Positions 6,724-13,753 of a DNA stretch of 14,699 bases are shown here, in pieces. Origin of the DNA: an uncultured Clostridium sp. (GTDB lineage: Bacteria; Bacillota; Clostridia; Lachnospirales; Lachnospiraceae); assembly GCA_900551225.1 (NCBI GenBank), contig URUZ01000096.1:1-14699 (forward strand), given 5' to 3'. The notes under the pieces are model-generated. The model saw only the letters and a list, made by a program, of their open reading frames with translations, did not search any database and was not told the DNA's origin. How positions within the stretch are numbered: position 1 is the stretch's first letter; each line of letters starts with the position of its first letter. Made by a program: the position numbers and the translations under genes.

Positions 6724-7481
6724 ATGGCAAATCTCAACCGCACCTACAAGGACGACCTGTTCCGGATGATCTTCAGCGGGAAGAAGGAACTTCTGGAGCT
6801 CTACAACGCCATCAACGGGTCACACTATGAGCGAACAGAAGATCTGACTGTCACTACAATGGAAGCCGGAAAATACCGGACAGGACGGAGATGCGTCTGT
6901 CCGATTCCTTCTTTTCAGGGACAGAGGCCTCCCCTTGTCTGGAGTGTACGGCCGTGGTTCTGAACATCAACTATGGACACAACCAGCAGATACTAAAAAG
7001 CAGCCGGAAGCTTTATGAATATGCGTATCTTGTCCATGAAGTCCGCCAGGGCCTGAACCAGGGTCTCAAGCTGGAAGCCGCTGTGGACCGGGCAGTCAAT
7101 GAATGTATTAAACATGATATCTTAAAAGGATTTTTGCTGAAGCATCGCGAGGAGGTGAGAGAATTGATCTTATCTGAATATGATGAGGAGCTTCATATCA
7201 AAAGCGAGAAGCAGATCAGTTTCGAAGAAGGCAAGGCAGAGGGCATCGCGGAAGGCATCGCGGAAGGCAAGGCAAAAGGCATCGCGGAAGGCAAAATTGA
7301 AGAAAATATCGAAAACATTCTGTATCTTCTGCATGACCTGAGCTCCATACCGCGGGAACTGGAGGAGCGTATACGAAGTGAAACCGATTATACCATTTTG
7401 CGGGCATGGCTGAAGCTGGCCGCCCGTGCTGAAACAATTCAGGACTTCATGGATCAAATTGCTGCATCCGGTCTCTTATAA
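6724..7481 (+). pseudogene. Rpn-family PD-(D/E)XK nuclease/putative transposase, internal deletion and frameshift
   Basis: A good ribosome site (AAAGGAG, 6709-6715) precedes ATG 6724 and MANLNRTYKDDLFRMIFSGK, the typical start of clostridial Rpn proteins. The similarity continues to LTVTTMEA (near 6863). The next family-like sequence, RKIPDRTEMRLSDSFFSGTE, is in a different frame, starting around 6867. It runs through CLECTAVVLNINYGHN and KLYEYAYLVHEVRQGL to a Gly/Glu/Ala-rich tail. Intact relatives, as I remember them, have roughly 90 more residues between these parts, holding the nuclease core. An out-of-frame deletion therefore joined two ends near 6860-6870. Neither piece should be active. 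The second frame could still start at ATG 6891 without an obvious ribosome site. The gene is on the strand opposite to the two catabolic operons and lies between them. Confidence 0.85.
7227..7297 (+). repeat. In-gene tandem repeat coding EGIAEGKA-type units
   Basis: Short units around GGCATCGCGGAAGGC are repeated within the remnant. They encode GIAEGIAEGKAKGIAEGK. Such charged, Gly-punctuated helical tails are usual at the C terminus of Rpn proteins and vary in unit number between copies. Confidence 0.8.
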
Positions 7482-7499
7482 GTGAATCGCTGCTGATAA

Positions 7500-7551
7500 A
7501 AAGGAGCTGGAAAAATAGTGTTAAATCATTTCCATTTTTCACAGCTCCTTT
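7500..7551 (-). terminator. Strong rho-independent terminator after the garR-aldolase operon
   Basis: AAAGGAGCTGGAAAAAT (7500-7516) pairs with ATTTTTCACAGCTCCTTT (7534-7551), a 17-bp stem with one bulged base. Read on the minus strand, the stem ends CAGCTCC followed by TTTTTATC. This makes a standard terminator 12 bp after the aldolase stop. Read on the plus strand it also lies 18 bp after the Rpn remnant but is followed by AAAAC, so plus-strand activity would be weaker. Confidence 0.85.
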
Positions 7552-7563
7552 AAAACAAAATCA

Positions 7564-8463
7564 TCAAATCAATCCTGCCGTTTCCATCTCACACCGCATT
7601 TTTTCCAACACAGGGCCCTTGGGGGTCAGCAGGCTGGGCCTGTAAGGCTCTCCGGCATCCAGCCCCCGCATAATGGCCATATCCTTGGTGGCAACGGGGA
7701 AGCTGGCGCTGTCCATGGAGAGGCGCACCGGGTTCAGCAGGAACTGGGCTTCCAGGGAGCCCTCCAGATCTCCGGCCACAAACAGGTTGTACACGTCCAC
7801 AATCAGCTCCGGCATGTAGTTGGCTGAGGTGCAGACCCCGCCCACAGCGCCGTGGCACATGGAGGCGTACAGCAGCGTATCCTTGCCGCCGAACACCTTG
7901 AAATTGTTCTGCCTCGTCCTGCGGATAAACTCCGCGGTCTGGGTAATGTCCCCGCTTGTATCCTTCATGCCCACAATGCCCGGCACTTCATTGGAGAGGC
8001 GCTCCACCAGATTGGCGGACAGGGTATAGTTTACCCGGCCCGGGTTGTTGTAGAGCAGCATGGGCGTGCCGGGCACGGACTCGGCGATGGCTTTGAAATG
8101 CTCAAAAAGCTCCTGATCCGTGGGCTTTAAGAACATGGGCTGAAGCACGGAGATGCCGTCGGCCCCGTTTGCTGCCGCCATCTGCGCCAGACGGCAGCAT
8201 TTCCTGGTACTGATAGCCCCGATGCCGAAATATACGGGGACCCGGCCCGCGGTCTGATCGATCATCATCTTCAGGCCCCGCTCCATCTCGTCCTCTTCCA
8301 GCATATAGAATTCCCCGTTGCTTCCAAAGGCCAGAATTCCGTGTACGCCGCCCTGAATTACATAGTCCACCTGGCGGCGCATGTTCTTCTCATCGATTTT
8401 CTCATTTTTGTCAATTGCCGTGAGAATGGGGACAATGACGCCTTTTATAAAATCTGTGTTCAC
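7564..8463 (-). CDS. DapA-family class I aldolase/lyase, probable 5-keto-4-deoxyglucarate (or KDG) aldolase
   Basis: This 299-residue Schiff-base enzyme belongs to the DHDPS/N-acetylneuraminate lyase family. The lysine that binds pyruvate is K167 in GMKDTSGD, the catalytic tyrosine is Y138 in LLYNNPGR, and the carboxylate loop is GSNGE (47-51). These residues are intact, so it should be active. Family members include dihydrodipicolinate synthase, sugar-acid aldolases and 5-keto-4-deoxyglucarate dehydratase (KdgD). Pairing with garR, which consumes tartronate semialdehyde, favours aldol cleavage of the GudD product to pyruvate and tartronate semialdehyde. A KdgD-type dehydratase would be expected with a ketoglutarate-semialdehyde dehydrogenase, and none is seen. 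The start is a GTG at 8463 with AGGAGA 8 bases upstream (8472-8477), 19 bp after garR. Confidence 0.85.
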   Translation of the reverse strand: MNTDFIKGVIVPILTAIDKNEKIDEKNMRRQVDYVIQGGVHGILAFGSNGEFYMLEEDEMERGLKMMIDQTAGRVPVYFGIGAISTRKCCRLAQMAAANGADGISVLQPMFLKPTDQELFEHFKAIAESVPGTPMLLYNNPGRVNYTLSANLVERLSNEVPGIVGMKDTSGDITQTAEFIRRTRQNNFKVFGGKDTLLYASMCHGAVGGVCTSANYMPELIVDVYNLFVAGDLEGSLEAQFLLNPVRLSMDSASFPVATKDMAIMRGLDAGEPYRPSLLTPKGPVLEKMRCEMETAGLI

Positions 8464-8482
8464 GTGTTTGATCTCCTGTCTC

Positions 8483-9373
8483 TTAGTTTGAAGGTTCTAC
8501 CTTGGTATTGGCAATTTTCTCATAATATTTCACGATGCTGGAGTGGTCCTCCTTGTCCAGCCCATCGGCTTTGAGCCCCTGCATGATTTCCATCAGCTGT
8601 CCGGTCAGGGGAACCGGGGAACTGATGGCGTGGGCGGCATTTAACGCATTGTTTAAATCCTTGATGTGGAGTTCAATGCGAAAGCCCGGGTTAAAGTTCC
8701 TGGATAGCATCATGGGAGCTTTGGCGTCCATAACGGTAGAACCGGCCAGCCCGCCCCGGATTGCCTGGTACACCAGCTCGGGGTCGGTCCCGGCCTTTTT
8801 GGCAAAGGTAAGTGCCTCGGAGACAGCGGCAATATTCACAGCCACCACAATCTGGTTGGCCAGCTTGGCAACATTACCGGAACCCAGCTCGCCCACATAT
8901 ACTACAGATCCGGCCATTACCATCATCAGATCATAGTAACGGTCAAACAGATCCTTCTTTCCGCCCACCATCACTGACAGCGTGCCGTCAATTGCTTTTG
9001 GCTCACCGCCGGATACGGGGGCGTCCAGCATGTCAATGCCCTTCTTTGCCAGCTCGGCGCCGATGGCCTTGCTCTCTGTAGGATCAATGGAACTCATATC
9101 AATGACAACGGTTCCCTCTTTTGCGCCTTCCGCTACGCCGCCCTCACCCAGCACGGCAGCCCTCACGTGGGGGGAGTTGGGAACCATGGTGATCACAACG
9201 CCGCACTGGGCTGCCAGATCCCTGCCGCTGGCCGCGCTGGCAGCCCCGCAGGACACAAGGTCCGCCACCGCTTCCTGGTTGAAATCAAAAACAACCAGCT
9301 CATGTCCGGCTTTCAGAAGATTCTTGGCCATAGGCCGCCCCATGATACCCAGTCCGATAAAACCAACTTTCAT
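8483..9373 (-). CDS. garR: 2-hydroxy-3-oxopropionate (tartronate semialdehyde) reductase
   Basis: This 296-residue beta-hydroxyacid dehydrogenase is close to E. coli GarR over its whole length. It has GFIGLGIMGRPMAKNLLKAG at the N terminus, the substrate-binding MLDAPVSGGEPKAIDGTLSV (115-134) and catalytic K170 in GNVAKLANQ. IRGGLAGSTVMDAKAPMM and PGFRIELHIKDL are in the C-terminal domain. D30 at the end of the second beta strand suggests NADH preference. It reduces tartronate semialdehyde to D-glycerate in the cytoplasm, the last dedicated step of glucarate/galactarate breakdown (also used in glyoxylate metabolism). The ATG at 9373 has AGAGAGG at 9382-9388. It is the first gene of a two-gene operon with the DapA-family aldolase. 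Confidence 0.95.
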   Translation of the reverse strand: MKVGFIGLGIMGRPMAKNLLKAGHELVVFDFNQEAVADLVSCGAASAASGRDLAAQCGVVITMVPNSPHVRAAVLGEGGVAEGAKEGTVVIDMSSIDPTESKAIGAELAKKGIDMLDAPVSGGEPKAIDGTLSVMVGGKKDLFDRYYDLMMVMAGSVVYVGELGSGNVAKLANQIVVAVNIAAVSEALTFAKKAGTDPELVYQAIRGGLAGSTVMDAKAPMMLSRNFNPGFRIELHIKDLNNALNAAHAISSPVPLTGQLMEIMQGLKADGLDKEDHSSIVKYYEKIANTKVEPSN

Positions 9374-9401
9374 ATTGAATACCTCTCTTTTCTAAATATT
9401 C

Positions 9402-9418
9402 AGGCACACTCTTGTCCA
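9402..9418 (-). promoter_or_regulatory. Candidate sigma-54 promoter of garR (degenerate)
   Basis: On the minus strand, TGGACAAGAGTGTGCC keeps the invariant GG-N10-GC of sigma-54 promoters (GG at 9417-9416, GC at 9405-9404) and TGG/TGC. It departs from TGGCACG and TTGC elsewhere. The start would be near 9392, giving a 19-base leader. A competing sigma-70 reading is TAGAAA-N17-TATAAT with -10 at 9435-9430. The enhancer-like dyads at -124 and -165 are what make the sigma-54 reading worth keeping. Confidence 0.3.
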
Positions 9419-9429
9419 CTGCTGCCTTG

Positions 9430-9458
9430 ATTATAGAAAAATCACTTTTTGTTTTCTA
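9430..9458 (-). promoter_or_regulatory. Alternative sigma-70 promoter of garR
   Basis: Minus-strand TATAAT (9435-9430) is a perfect -10. Seventeen bases upstream is TAGAAA, 4 of 6 to TTGACA. The start would be near 9423, with a leader of about 50 bases. It is at least as likely as the sigma-54 candidate just downstream. Confidence 0.45.
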
Positions 9459-9508
9459 TTGGCGGATTCTACGAAAGTCCTGTATTTTTATATACAAAAA
9501 AGCCAACC

Positions 9509-9523
9509 TTTCATGAAATGAAA
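9509..9523. promoter_or_regulatory. Dyad operator A, TTTCAT-N3-ATGAAA
   Basis: TTTCAT-GAA-ATGAAA is an exact 6-bp inverted repeat with a 3-bp spacer. It is centred at 9516, about -124 from the sigma-54-type garR start, a normal distance for an enhancer site bound by a Fis-type HTH dimer. An identical half-site pair lies 41 bp away. Confidence 0.6.
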
Positions 9524-9549
9524 TCATTTTGAAATAATATCTCATGTGA

Positions 9550-9564
9550 TTTCATCTTATGAAA
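9550..9564. promoter_or_regulatory. Dyad operator B, TTTCAT-N3-ATGAAA
   Basis: TTTCAT-CTT-ATGAAA is the second exact copy, centred at 9557. The 41-bp distance to operator A is close to four helical turns, so both sites face the same side of the DNA, as expected for cooperative activator binding. Confidence 0.6.
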
Positions 9565-9579
9565 GGCCGGCAGTCCGGA

Positions 9580-11463
9580 TTAAACAATCTCGTATTTCTT
9601 CATGTGGCGCCACAGGGTGGCTTTGCTGACGCCCAGGGCCTTGGCGGTTTTCTCGCGGCTGCCTCCATTTTCACGGAGCGCCTGGATGATGGCCGCAGCC
9701 TCCGCCGGAAGCCGGGATGACTGGAGGTCAGGGGCTGGGGAGATGGCTTCGGACCGGCTGATCCTGGGGTAAAGGGACTTCAGGATGGAACCCACTGCAA
9801 TCTCGTCCAGGGACCGCTTGGTGGCGGTGAGGATCAGGTGTTCGCAGAAGTTCTCAATCTGGGGAATATTGCCCTCCCACCGGTAGTCCGTCAGGATCTT
9901 CATGGCCCCGTTGGTGAGAATGTGAAAACGGGTATACCGTTCGCAGTTATCATGGATGCAGTCGTCCAAAAGTTTCTTTAAATCCTCCTGGCGCTGGCGC
10001 ATGGGCGGGATCTCCAGGATCAGGCCCTGAAGCAGGTAGTAGAGGTCCCGGGAGAACAGGCCCGCCTCCACCGCCTTTTCCAGGGGGGCTGTGGAGGTGG
10101 CTATGACCCTGACATCCAGAACCTTCAGGTGCATGAGATCCTTGCCGGGATACCACTTGTAGCGGATCAACTGGAACAGGCGGTTCTGGTTGTCGGAGCT
10201 TAGATGTTCCACGTCCTCCAGCAGCAGGGTGCCCTTGTCGCAGAGCAGGACAGCGCCCTTGTCCCCAAAGATCAGTTCGCTCTGGGCGGAGTCCGGCAGG
10301 CCGCAGCAGGATACGGCGCAGAAGGGGCCGGCGCCCCGGTCGCTGCTGTTGTGTATGCTCTGGGCCATCAGGCGTTTTTCCGTGCCGGGCTCCCCGATGA
10401 GGACCACAGGTTTGTCGGACATGGAGTACAGCTTGGCACGGTGGACACAGGCCTGCATCCCCTTGGACAGCTGGGAAATGTCATCGAATTTGCCCAGGGC
10501 GATGAGGCCGCTGGACCGGTTGCTTTTCTGGGCGCCCTGCTGATCCTCGGCGCGCCGCCGGCTGACCTTGTTGCAGGTCAGGATCAGGCCGTCCACCCGG
10601 CCTTCAATGGTGATGGGGGCCAGGATGGCGAAGATGGAGTTGCGCTTCACCTGGGTGAACATGGAGAAGCTGTCCTTCTTCTGGTCCAGGATCTGCTGCA
10701 GCGTCTCCTGGTCAATATCCTGGAATACGCTGCGCAGTGGGCGGCCTTTAATCTGATCGCTCTGCTCCTCTAAAATGTTCTCCATCACCGGGTTCACGCC
10801 GGTGATCAGGCCGTCTGCGTCCGCCCGCAGCACCCCGTTGAAGGAGTTGTCCAGAACGGTCTCGAACTGGGCGGCGTTGCGTTTCTCCATACCCATGGCG
10901 TAGTTCATACTCTCAGCCACAACCAGGGCGCCACGCAGGGAGTCCTCTGTGGTGGACAGGAACAGGGAGGGGATCTCGTTCTCCGTGGCCACCTTCACCG
11001 CAGTGTCCCCGCCGATGATCAGATCCACGTGATCCTGCACTGCTTTTAATGACACTGTCTCCAGCTCGGCGCTGGTGGGGGAGAAATAGGTTCTCAGCTC
11101 AATGTCATAGATCATATCAAAATAGGACATGTCGCAGAACATATTGTGGAACCCTACCACAGCGATAACAGGCCGCTCTTTCTTCAGGATCTGCTTGGCG
11201 CGGATGATTAAAAGGGCCATTTCCTGGGCTGTGATGACAATCTCCGCCACAGGTATATCTGTATACTGTTTGATGAGGGAAGCCTGCAGGCCTCTGGCGA
11301 TGATGAGGGACGCCCCGTTGGAGATGGACTTGCGGGCCTCCATCACCGCATCCTTGGACTGTATCACCCGCATCTCGCTGATCTCAAATTTTTTCTCCTG
11401 GAGAATGTTGTGTGCCTGGTAGAGCATCTCCTCTCTGGATACCAATAGCGCGATTTTTCCCAA
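9580..11463 (-). CDS. PrpR_N-PAS-AAA+-Fis regulator with degenerate ATPase, no GAFTGA loop
   Basis: I count 627 residues from a TTG start at 11463, which has AGGAAGG 8 bases upstream. An ATG at 11505 would add 14 residues but lacks a ribosome site and sits inside a -10-like TATGAT. Domains: PrpR_N sensor (about 1-190), PAS (about 195-300), AAA+ (about 335-560) and Fis-type HTH (REKTAKALGVSKATLWRHMKK, 603-623). The AAA+ core is altered. Walker A reads GEPGTEKR (357-364), Walker B reads TLLLED instead of TLFLDE (412-417), and the arginine-finger region FREDLYYRL is FSRDLYYLL. The stretch from SEL to Walker B (395-417) is about 12 residues short, with no GAFTGA. It should not remodel sigma-54 polymerase. 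It may act by DNA binding alone or by partnering with the divergent activator. Confidence 0.9.
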   Translation of the reverse strand: MGKIALLVSREEMLYQAHNILQEKKFEISEMRVIQSKDAVMEARKSISNGASLIIARGLQASLIKQYTDIPVAEIVITAQEMALLIIRAKQILKKERPVIAVVGFHNMFCDMSYFDMIYDIELRTYFSPTSAELETVSLKAVQDHVDLIIGGDTAVKVATENEIPSLFLSTTEDSLRGALVVAESMNYAMGMEKRNAAQFETVLDNSFNGVLRADADGLITGVNPVMENILEEQSDQIKGRPLRSVFQDIDQETLQQILDQKKDSFSMFTQVKRNSIFAILAPITIEGRVDGLILTCNKVSRRRAEDQQGAQKSNRSSGLIALGKFDDISQLSKGMQACVHRAKLYSMSDKPVVLIGEPGTEKRLMAQSIHNSSDRGAGPFCAVSCCGLPDSAQSELIFGDKGAVLLCDKGTLLLEDVEHLSSDNQNRLFQLIRYKWYPGKDLMHLKVLDVRVIATSTAPLEKAVEAGLFSRDLYYLLQGLILEIPPMRQRQEDLKKLLDDCIHDNCERYTRFHILTNGAMKILTDYRWEGNIPQIENFCEHLILTATKRSLDEIAVGSILKSLYPRISRSEAISPAPDLQSSRLPAEAAAIIQALRENGGSREKTAKALGVSKATLWRHMKKYEIV

Positions 11464-11500
11464 TGGTTTCACCTTCCTTTCATATGGTTTCATTTCCCTT

Positions 11501-11529
11501 ATCATACCCTATGTTTTCTCATTCGTCCA
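11501..11529 (-). promoter_or_regulatory. Candidate promoter of the degenerate regulator
   Basis: Minus-strand TGGACG (11529-11524, 4 of 6), a 17-bp spacer and TATGAT (11506-11501, 5 of 6). Transcription would begin near 11495, downstream of the first in-frame ATG (11505) and upstream of the TTG at 11463, which supports the TTG start. Confidence 0.4.
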
Positions 11530-11680
11530 TAGGCTGTGTGAGGTTGCAGGTCACGCCTTGTCAAAATGGGGCTGGGCGTGGTGGTTCGCCAGTGATAATG
11601 CGTATCCCCCCTCGTAGGCGCGCAGGTGCGGTTGTAGTATAATGAGTGAAACGTTATACAATAGGAAAGGGGCCGGGGAT
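11506..11680. other. Divergent regulator intergenic region
   Basis: These bases separate the two regulator genes. Apart from the two promoter candidates, I found no GG-N10-GC sigma-54 element on either strand and no exact TTTCAT-N3-ATGAAA dyad. Direct TTTCAT copies (CTTTCATATGGTTTCATT) lie at 11478-11495, just inside the minus-strand transcript leader, and could be half-sites. Confidence 0.4.
11638..11643 (+). promoter_or_regulatory. Candidate -10 box of the plus-strand activator
   Basis: TATAAT is perfect, but I see no convincing -35 at 16-18 bp (TAGGCG at 17). It overlaps the first in-frame ATG (11642), so a transcript from here can only be translated from the ATG at 11681. A second reading is TTGTAG-N17-TATACA (11632-11660). 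Confidence 0.35.
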
Positions 11681-13642
11681 ATGGGAGTCAGGATCGCATT
11701 TGCAAGCTACGGGACATTTGAGCAGTTTATTCATCAGATTAAACCCTTTTACACGGATGAGGTGGAGTTTGTGATTTTAAACGCTCTGTTTGAGGATTTG
11801 AAGGACGAGGTGCGCCGTCTGGAGAAGGACCATTCTGTGGATGTGTTTGTGGGGAGCGGAGGAAATGGCCGTTTTCTGGAGAAATATGTGCAGGAGACAC
11901 CCTTTGTAAAGGTGAAGGTCACCGGCTTTGATTTTCTGCTGGCCCTTAAAAAGGTGTGGCAGTTCAGCCGCAGGGCGGGCATCATCACATACCAGGAGCG
12001 GGTCCCCTTTATCGCCTCGGTGAAGGAGCTGCTGAATGTGGAGGTCACGGAGCGGGTGTACCATCAGACCGGGGAGGTGGACCAGGTACTCAAGGAGCTG
12101 TACAACCAGGGTATTGAGGATGTGATCGGAACGGCCTATGTGCTGGAGCGTGCCGCGCTGCTGGGGATGCGGGGGCACTACATCTGGTCCGTGGACGGCG
12201 TGAAGGCTGCGGCGGACACAGCGGTGCAGATTGCCATTGGAAAAAAACAGGATGCCCAGAAGGCCCACAAGCTGGCTGGAATTCTGCAGACGGTCCACGA
12301 AGGCGTGATCGTGACGGACCAGCACGGTGTGGTCAGTGAGTTTAATCCCAGCGCGGAGAAGATACTGAAGATCAGCAGGGAGGACGTGCTGGGAAGGCAG
12401 GTGAAGGAGGTTCTGCCCAATACCCGTCTTAACGCGGTGATTGACAACCAGAGGGAGGAGTATAACAAGATCCAGGAGGTGGGTAATGTGAAGATTCTCA
12501 CCAACCGCTGTCCTATATTCAGCGATGGGAGGCTGATCGGGGCCCTGGCCACATTTCAGGATGTGGACGATGTGTCTGAGGCTGAGGAGAAGATAAGGCG
12601 GAAGCTGTACACCAAGGGATTTGTGGCCAGGACACGGTTCCGGGATCTGGTGGGGGACAGCCCCGCGTTTCGGAATGTGGTGCATATCGGGAAAGAGTAT
12701 GCGGGAAGCGGCGCTACAATTCTGATATCCGGGGAGACTGGCACTGGGAAGGAACTGTTCGCCCAGAGTATACACAATGAGAGCAGCCGCAGCCAGAAGC
12801 CCTTTGTTGCCATCAACTGCGCAGCCATACCGCCCAATATTCTGGAGAGTGAGCTGTTCGGATACGAGGAGGGGGCCTTCACCGGTTCCAGGCGGGGCGG
12901 CAAGCGGGGAGTATTCGAGCTGGCCCATGAGGGGACCATATTCCTGGATGAGATCGGGGAGGTGTCCATGGACATCCAGCTGCGGTTCCTCCGGGTGCTG
13001 GAACAGCGGGAGGTGTTCCGTCTGGGTGGGGAGAAGGTGGTGCCGGTGGACATCCGCGTTATAGCGGCCACCAACAAGAACCTGTGGAGGCTGGTGAAGG
13101 AGGGGCGGTTCAGGGAGGACCTGTACTATCGGTTAAATGTCCTGGCCGTCCATCTGCCGCCGCTGCGGGAACGCAGGGAGGACATCCCGCTGCTGATGGA
13201 TTACTTTCTCAGGGAATTCCGGCCCGGCTTGGGGGACGGAAGGCGGAGGGAGCTGGCGGCCCTGCCGGAACTTGGCAGCAATGGGTGGCCTGGGAATATC
13301 AGGGAATTAAAGAACACGGCGGAGCGGATGGCAGTGCTCTATAAGGAGGAGGCGGATCTGAAACACCTGGTGAAGCAGGCGCTGATCGACCATATAGAGG
13401 AGAGGGATGATTCGCTGGCTCCCTGGGAGAGAGACGATTCTCCGGCGCTTCCGGAGAGCGGGGAGAAGCTGCGGCAGTGGGTGGACAGGGACAGTAAGCG
13501 CCGGGAAAGGGAACGCATCCTGGCGGCGCTCCGGGCCAGCGGGGGCAACAGGGGAAAGGCCGCGGCTATACTGGGAATCAGCCGCTCCACCCTATGGCGT
13601 AAAATGCAGATGCTGGGCCTGGGAGAACTGTTTCAAGGTTGA
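11681..13642 (+). CDS. Sigma-54-dependent transcriptional activator, PrpR_N-PAS-AAA+-Fis
   Basis: The protein has 653 residues from the ATG at 11681, with GGAAAGGGG (11664-11672) upstream. An in-frame ATG at 11642 lies in a TATAAT box and is unlikely. Domains: PrpR_N ligand sensor (about 4-187), PAS (about 198-312), AAA+ (about 325-565) and Fis-type HTH (NRGKAAAILGISRSTLWRKM, near the C terminus). Walker A is GETGTGKE (351-358), Walker B is GTIFLDE and the arginine fingers FREDLYYRLN are intact. The sigma-54 contact loop is GAFTGS (398-403), a conservative change from GAFTGA. It should open sigma-54 promoters in response to a ligand bound by PrpR_N (2-methylcitrate in the founding member, unknown here). 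The lyase gene downstream has a good sigma-54 promoter and is its clearest target. Confidence 0.93.
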   Translation: MGVRIAFASYGTFEQFIHQIKPFYTDEVEFVILNALFEDLKDEVRRLEKDHSVDVFVGSGGNGRFLEKYVQETPFVKVKVTGFDFLLALKKVWQFSRRAGIITYQERVPFIASVKELLNVEVTERVYHQTGEVDQVLKELYNQGIEDVIGTAYVLERAALLGMRGHYIWSVDGVKAAADTAVQIAIGKKQDAQKAHKLAGILQTVHEGVIVTDQHGVVSEFNPSAEKILKISREDVLGRQVKEVLPNTRLNAVIDNQREEYNKIQEVGNVKILTNRCPIFSDGRLIGALATFQDVDDVSEAEEKIRRKLYTKGFVARTRFRDLVGDSPAFRNVVHIGKEYAGSGATILISGETGTGKELFAQSIHNESSRSQKPFVAINCAAIPPNILESELFGYEEGAFTGSRRGGKRGVFELAHEGTIFLDEIGEVSMDIQLRFLRVLEQREVFRLGGEKVVPVDIRVIAATNKNLWRLVKEGRFREDLYYRLNVLAVHLPPLRERREDIPLLMDYFLREFRPGLGDGRRRELAALPELGSNGWPGNIRELKNTAERMAVLYKEEADLKHLVKQALIDHIEERDDSLAPWERDDSPALPESGEKLRQWVDRDSKRRERERILAALRASGGNRGKAAAILGISRSTLWRKMQMLGLGELFQG

Positions 13643-13681
13643 TTCATTGATCGGACAAAAAAGAGACGTATTTGAAATAAA

Positions 13682-13718
13682 CGGCCGTTAATGAGGAAAT
13701 TCTCTCATGAAACGGCCG
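13682..13718 (+). terminator. Hairpin after the activator gene, terminator and/or operator
   Basis: CGGCCGTT-A-ATGAG pairs with CTCAT-GA-AACGGCCG around an 8-base loop, followed by CTTTCTCTATGGTTATTTTTGG. The T-rich tail is broken, so termination would be moderate. The same dyad lies about 46-82 bp upstream of the predicted sigma-54 start of the lyase and could also be a protein-binding site. Confidence 0.55.
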
Positions 13719-13737
13719 CTTTCTCTATGGTTATTTT

Positions 13738-13753
13738 TGGCATGGTTATTGCT
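13738..13753 (+). promoter_or_regulatory. Sigma-54 promoter of the lyase gene
   Basis: TGGCATG-GTTA-TTGCT differs from the consensus TGGCACG-N4-TTGCW at one position. The invariant GG (13739-13740) and GC (13751-13752) have exactly 10 bp between them. The start would be near 13764, giving a 30-base leader that contains the ribosome site AAGGAGG at 13781-13787. It lies 95 bp after a sigma-54 activator gene. Confidence 0.88.

Larger units (their letters stand above)
9507..9566 (-). terminator. Long hairpin terminator of the minus-strand regulator, built from two dyads
   Basis: The arms CCTTTCATGAAATGAAATCA (9507-9526) and TGATTTCATCTTATGAAAGG (9547-9566) pair over 20 bp with two mismatches around a 20-base loop. 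On the minus strand the stem is followed by TTGGCTTTTTTG, a T-run four bases after the stem. It lies 13 bp after the stop of the regulator gene. It is a plausible intrinsic terminator, although A-T rich in the stem. Confidence 0.6.

Noticed and set aside
7227..7297. Tandem repeat as a CRISPR or minisatellite
   Set aside because: The units are in frame within the Rpn tail and have no spacers. They are explained by the coding repeat.
11777..12928. Long minus-strand open frame of 383 codons
   Set aside because: It is the antisense shadow of the sigma-54 activator, whose plus-strand Walker, GAFTGS and HTH motifs are clear.
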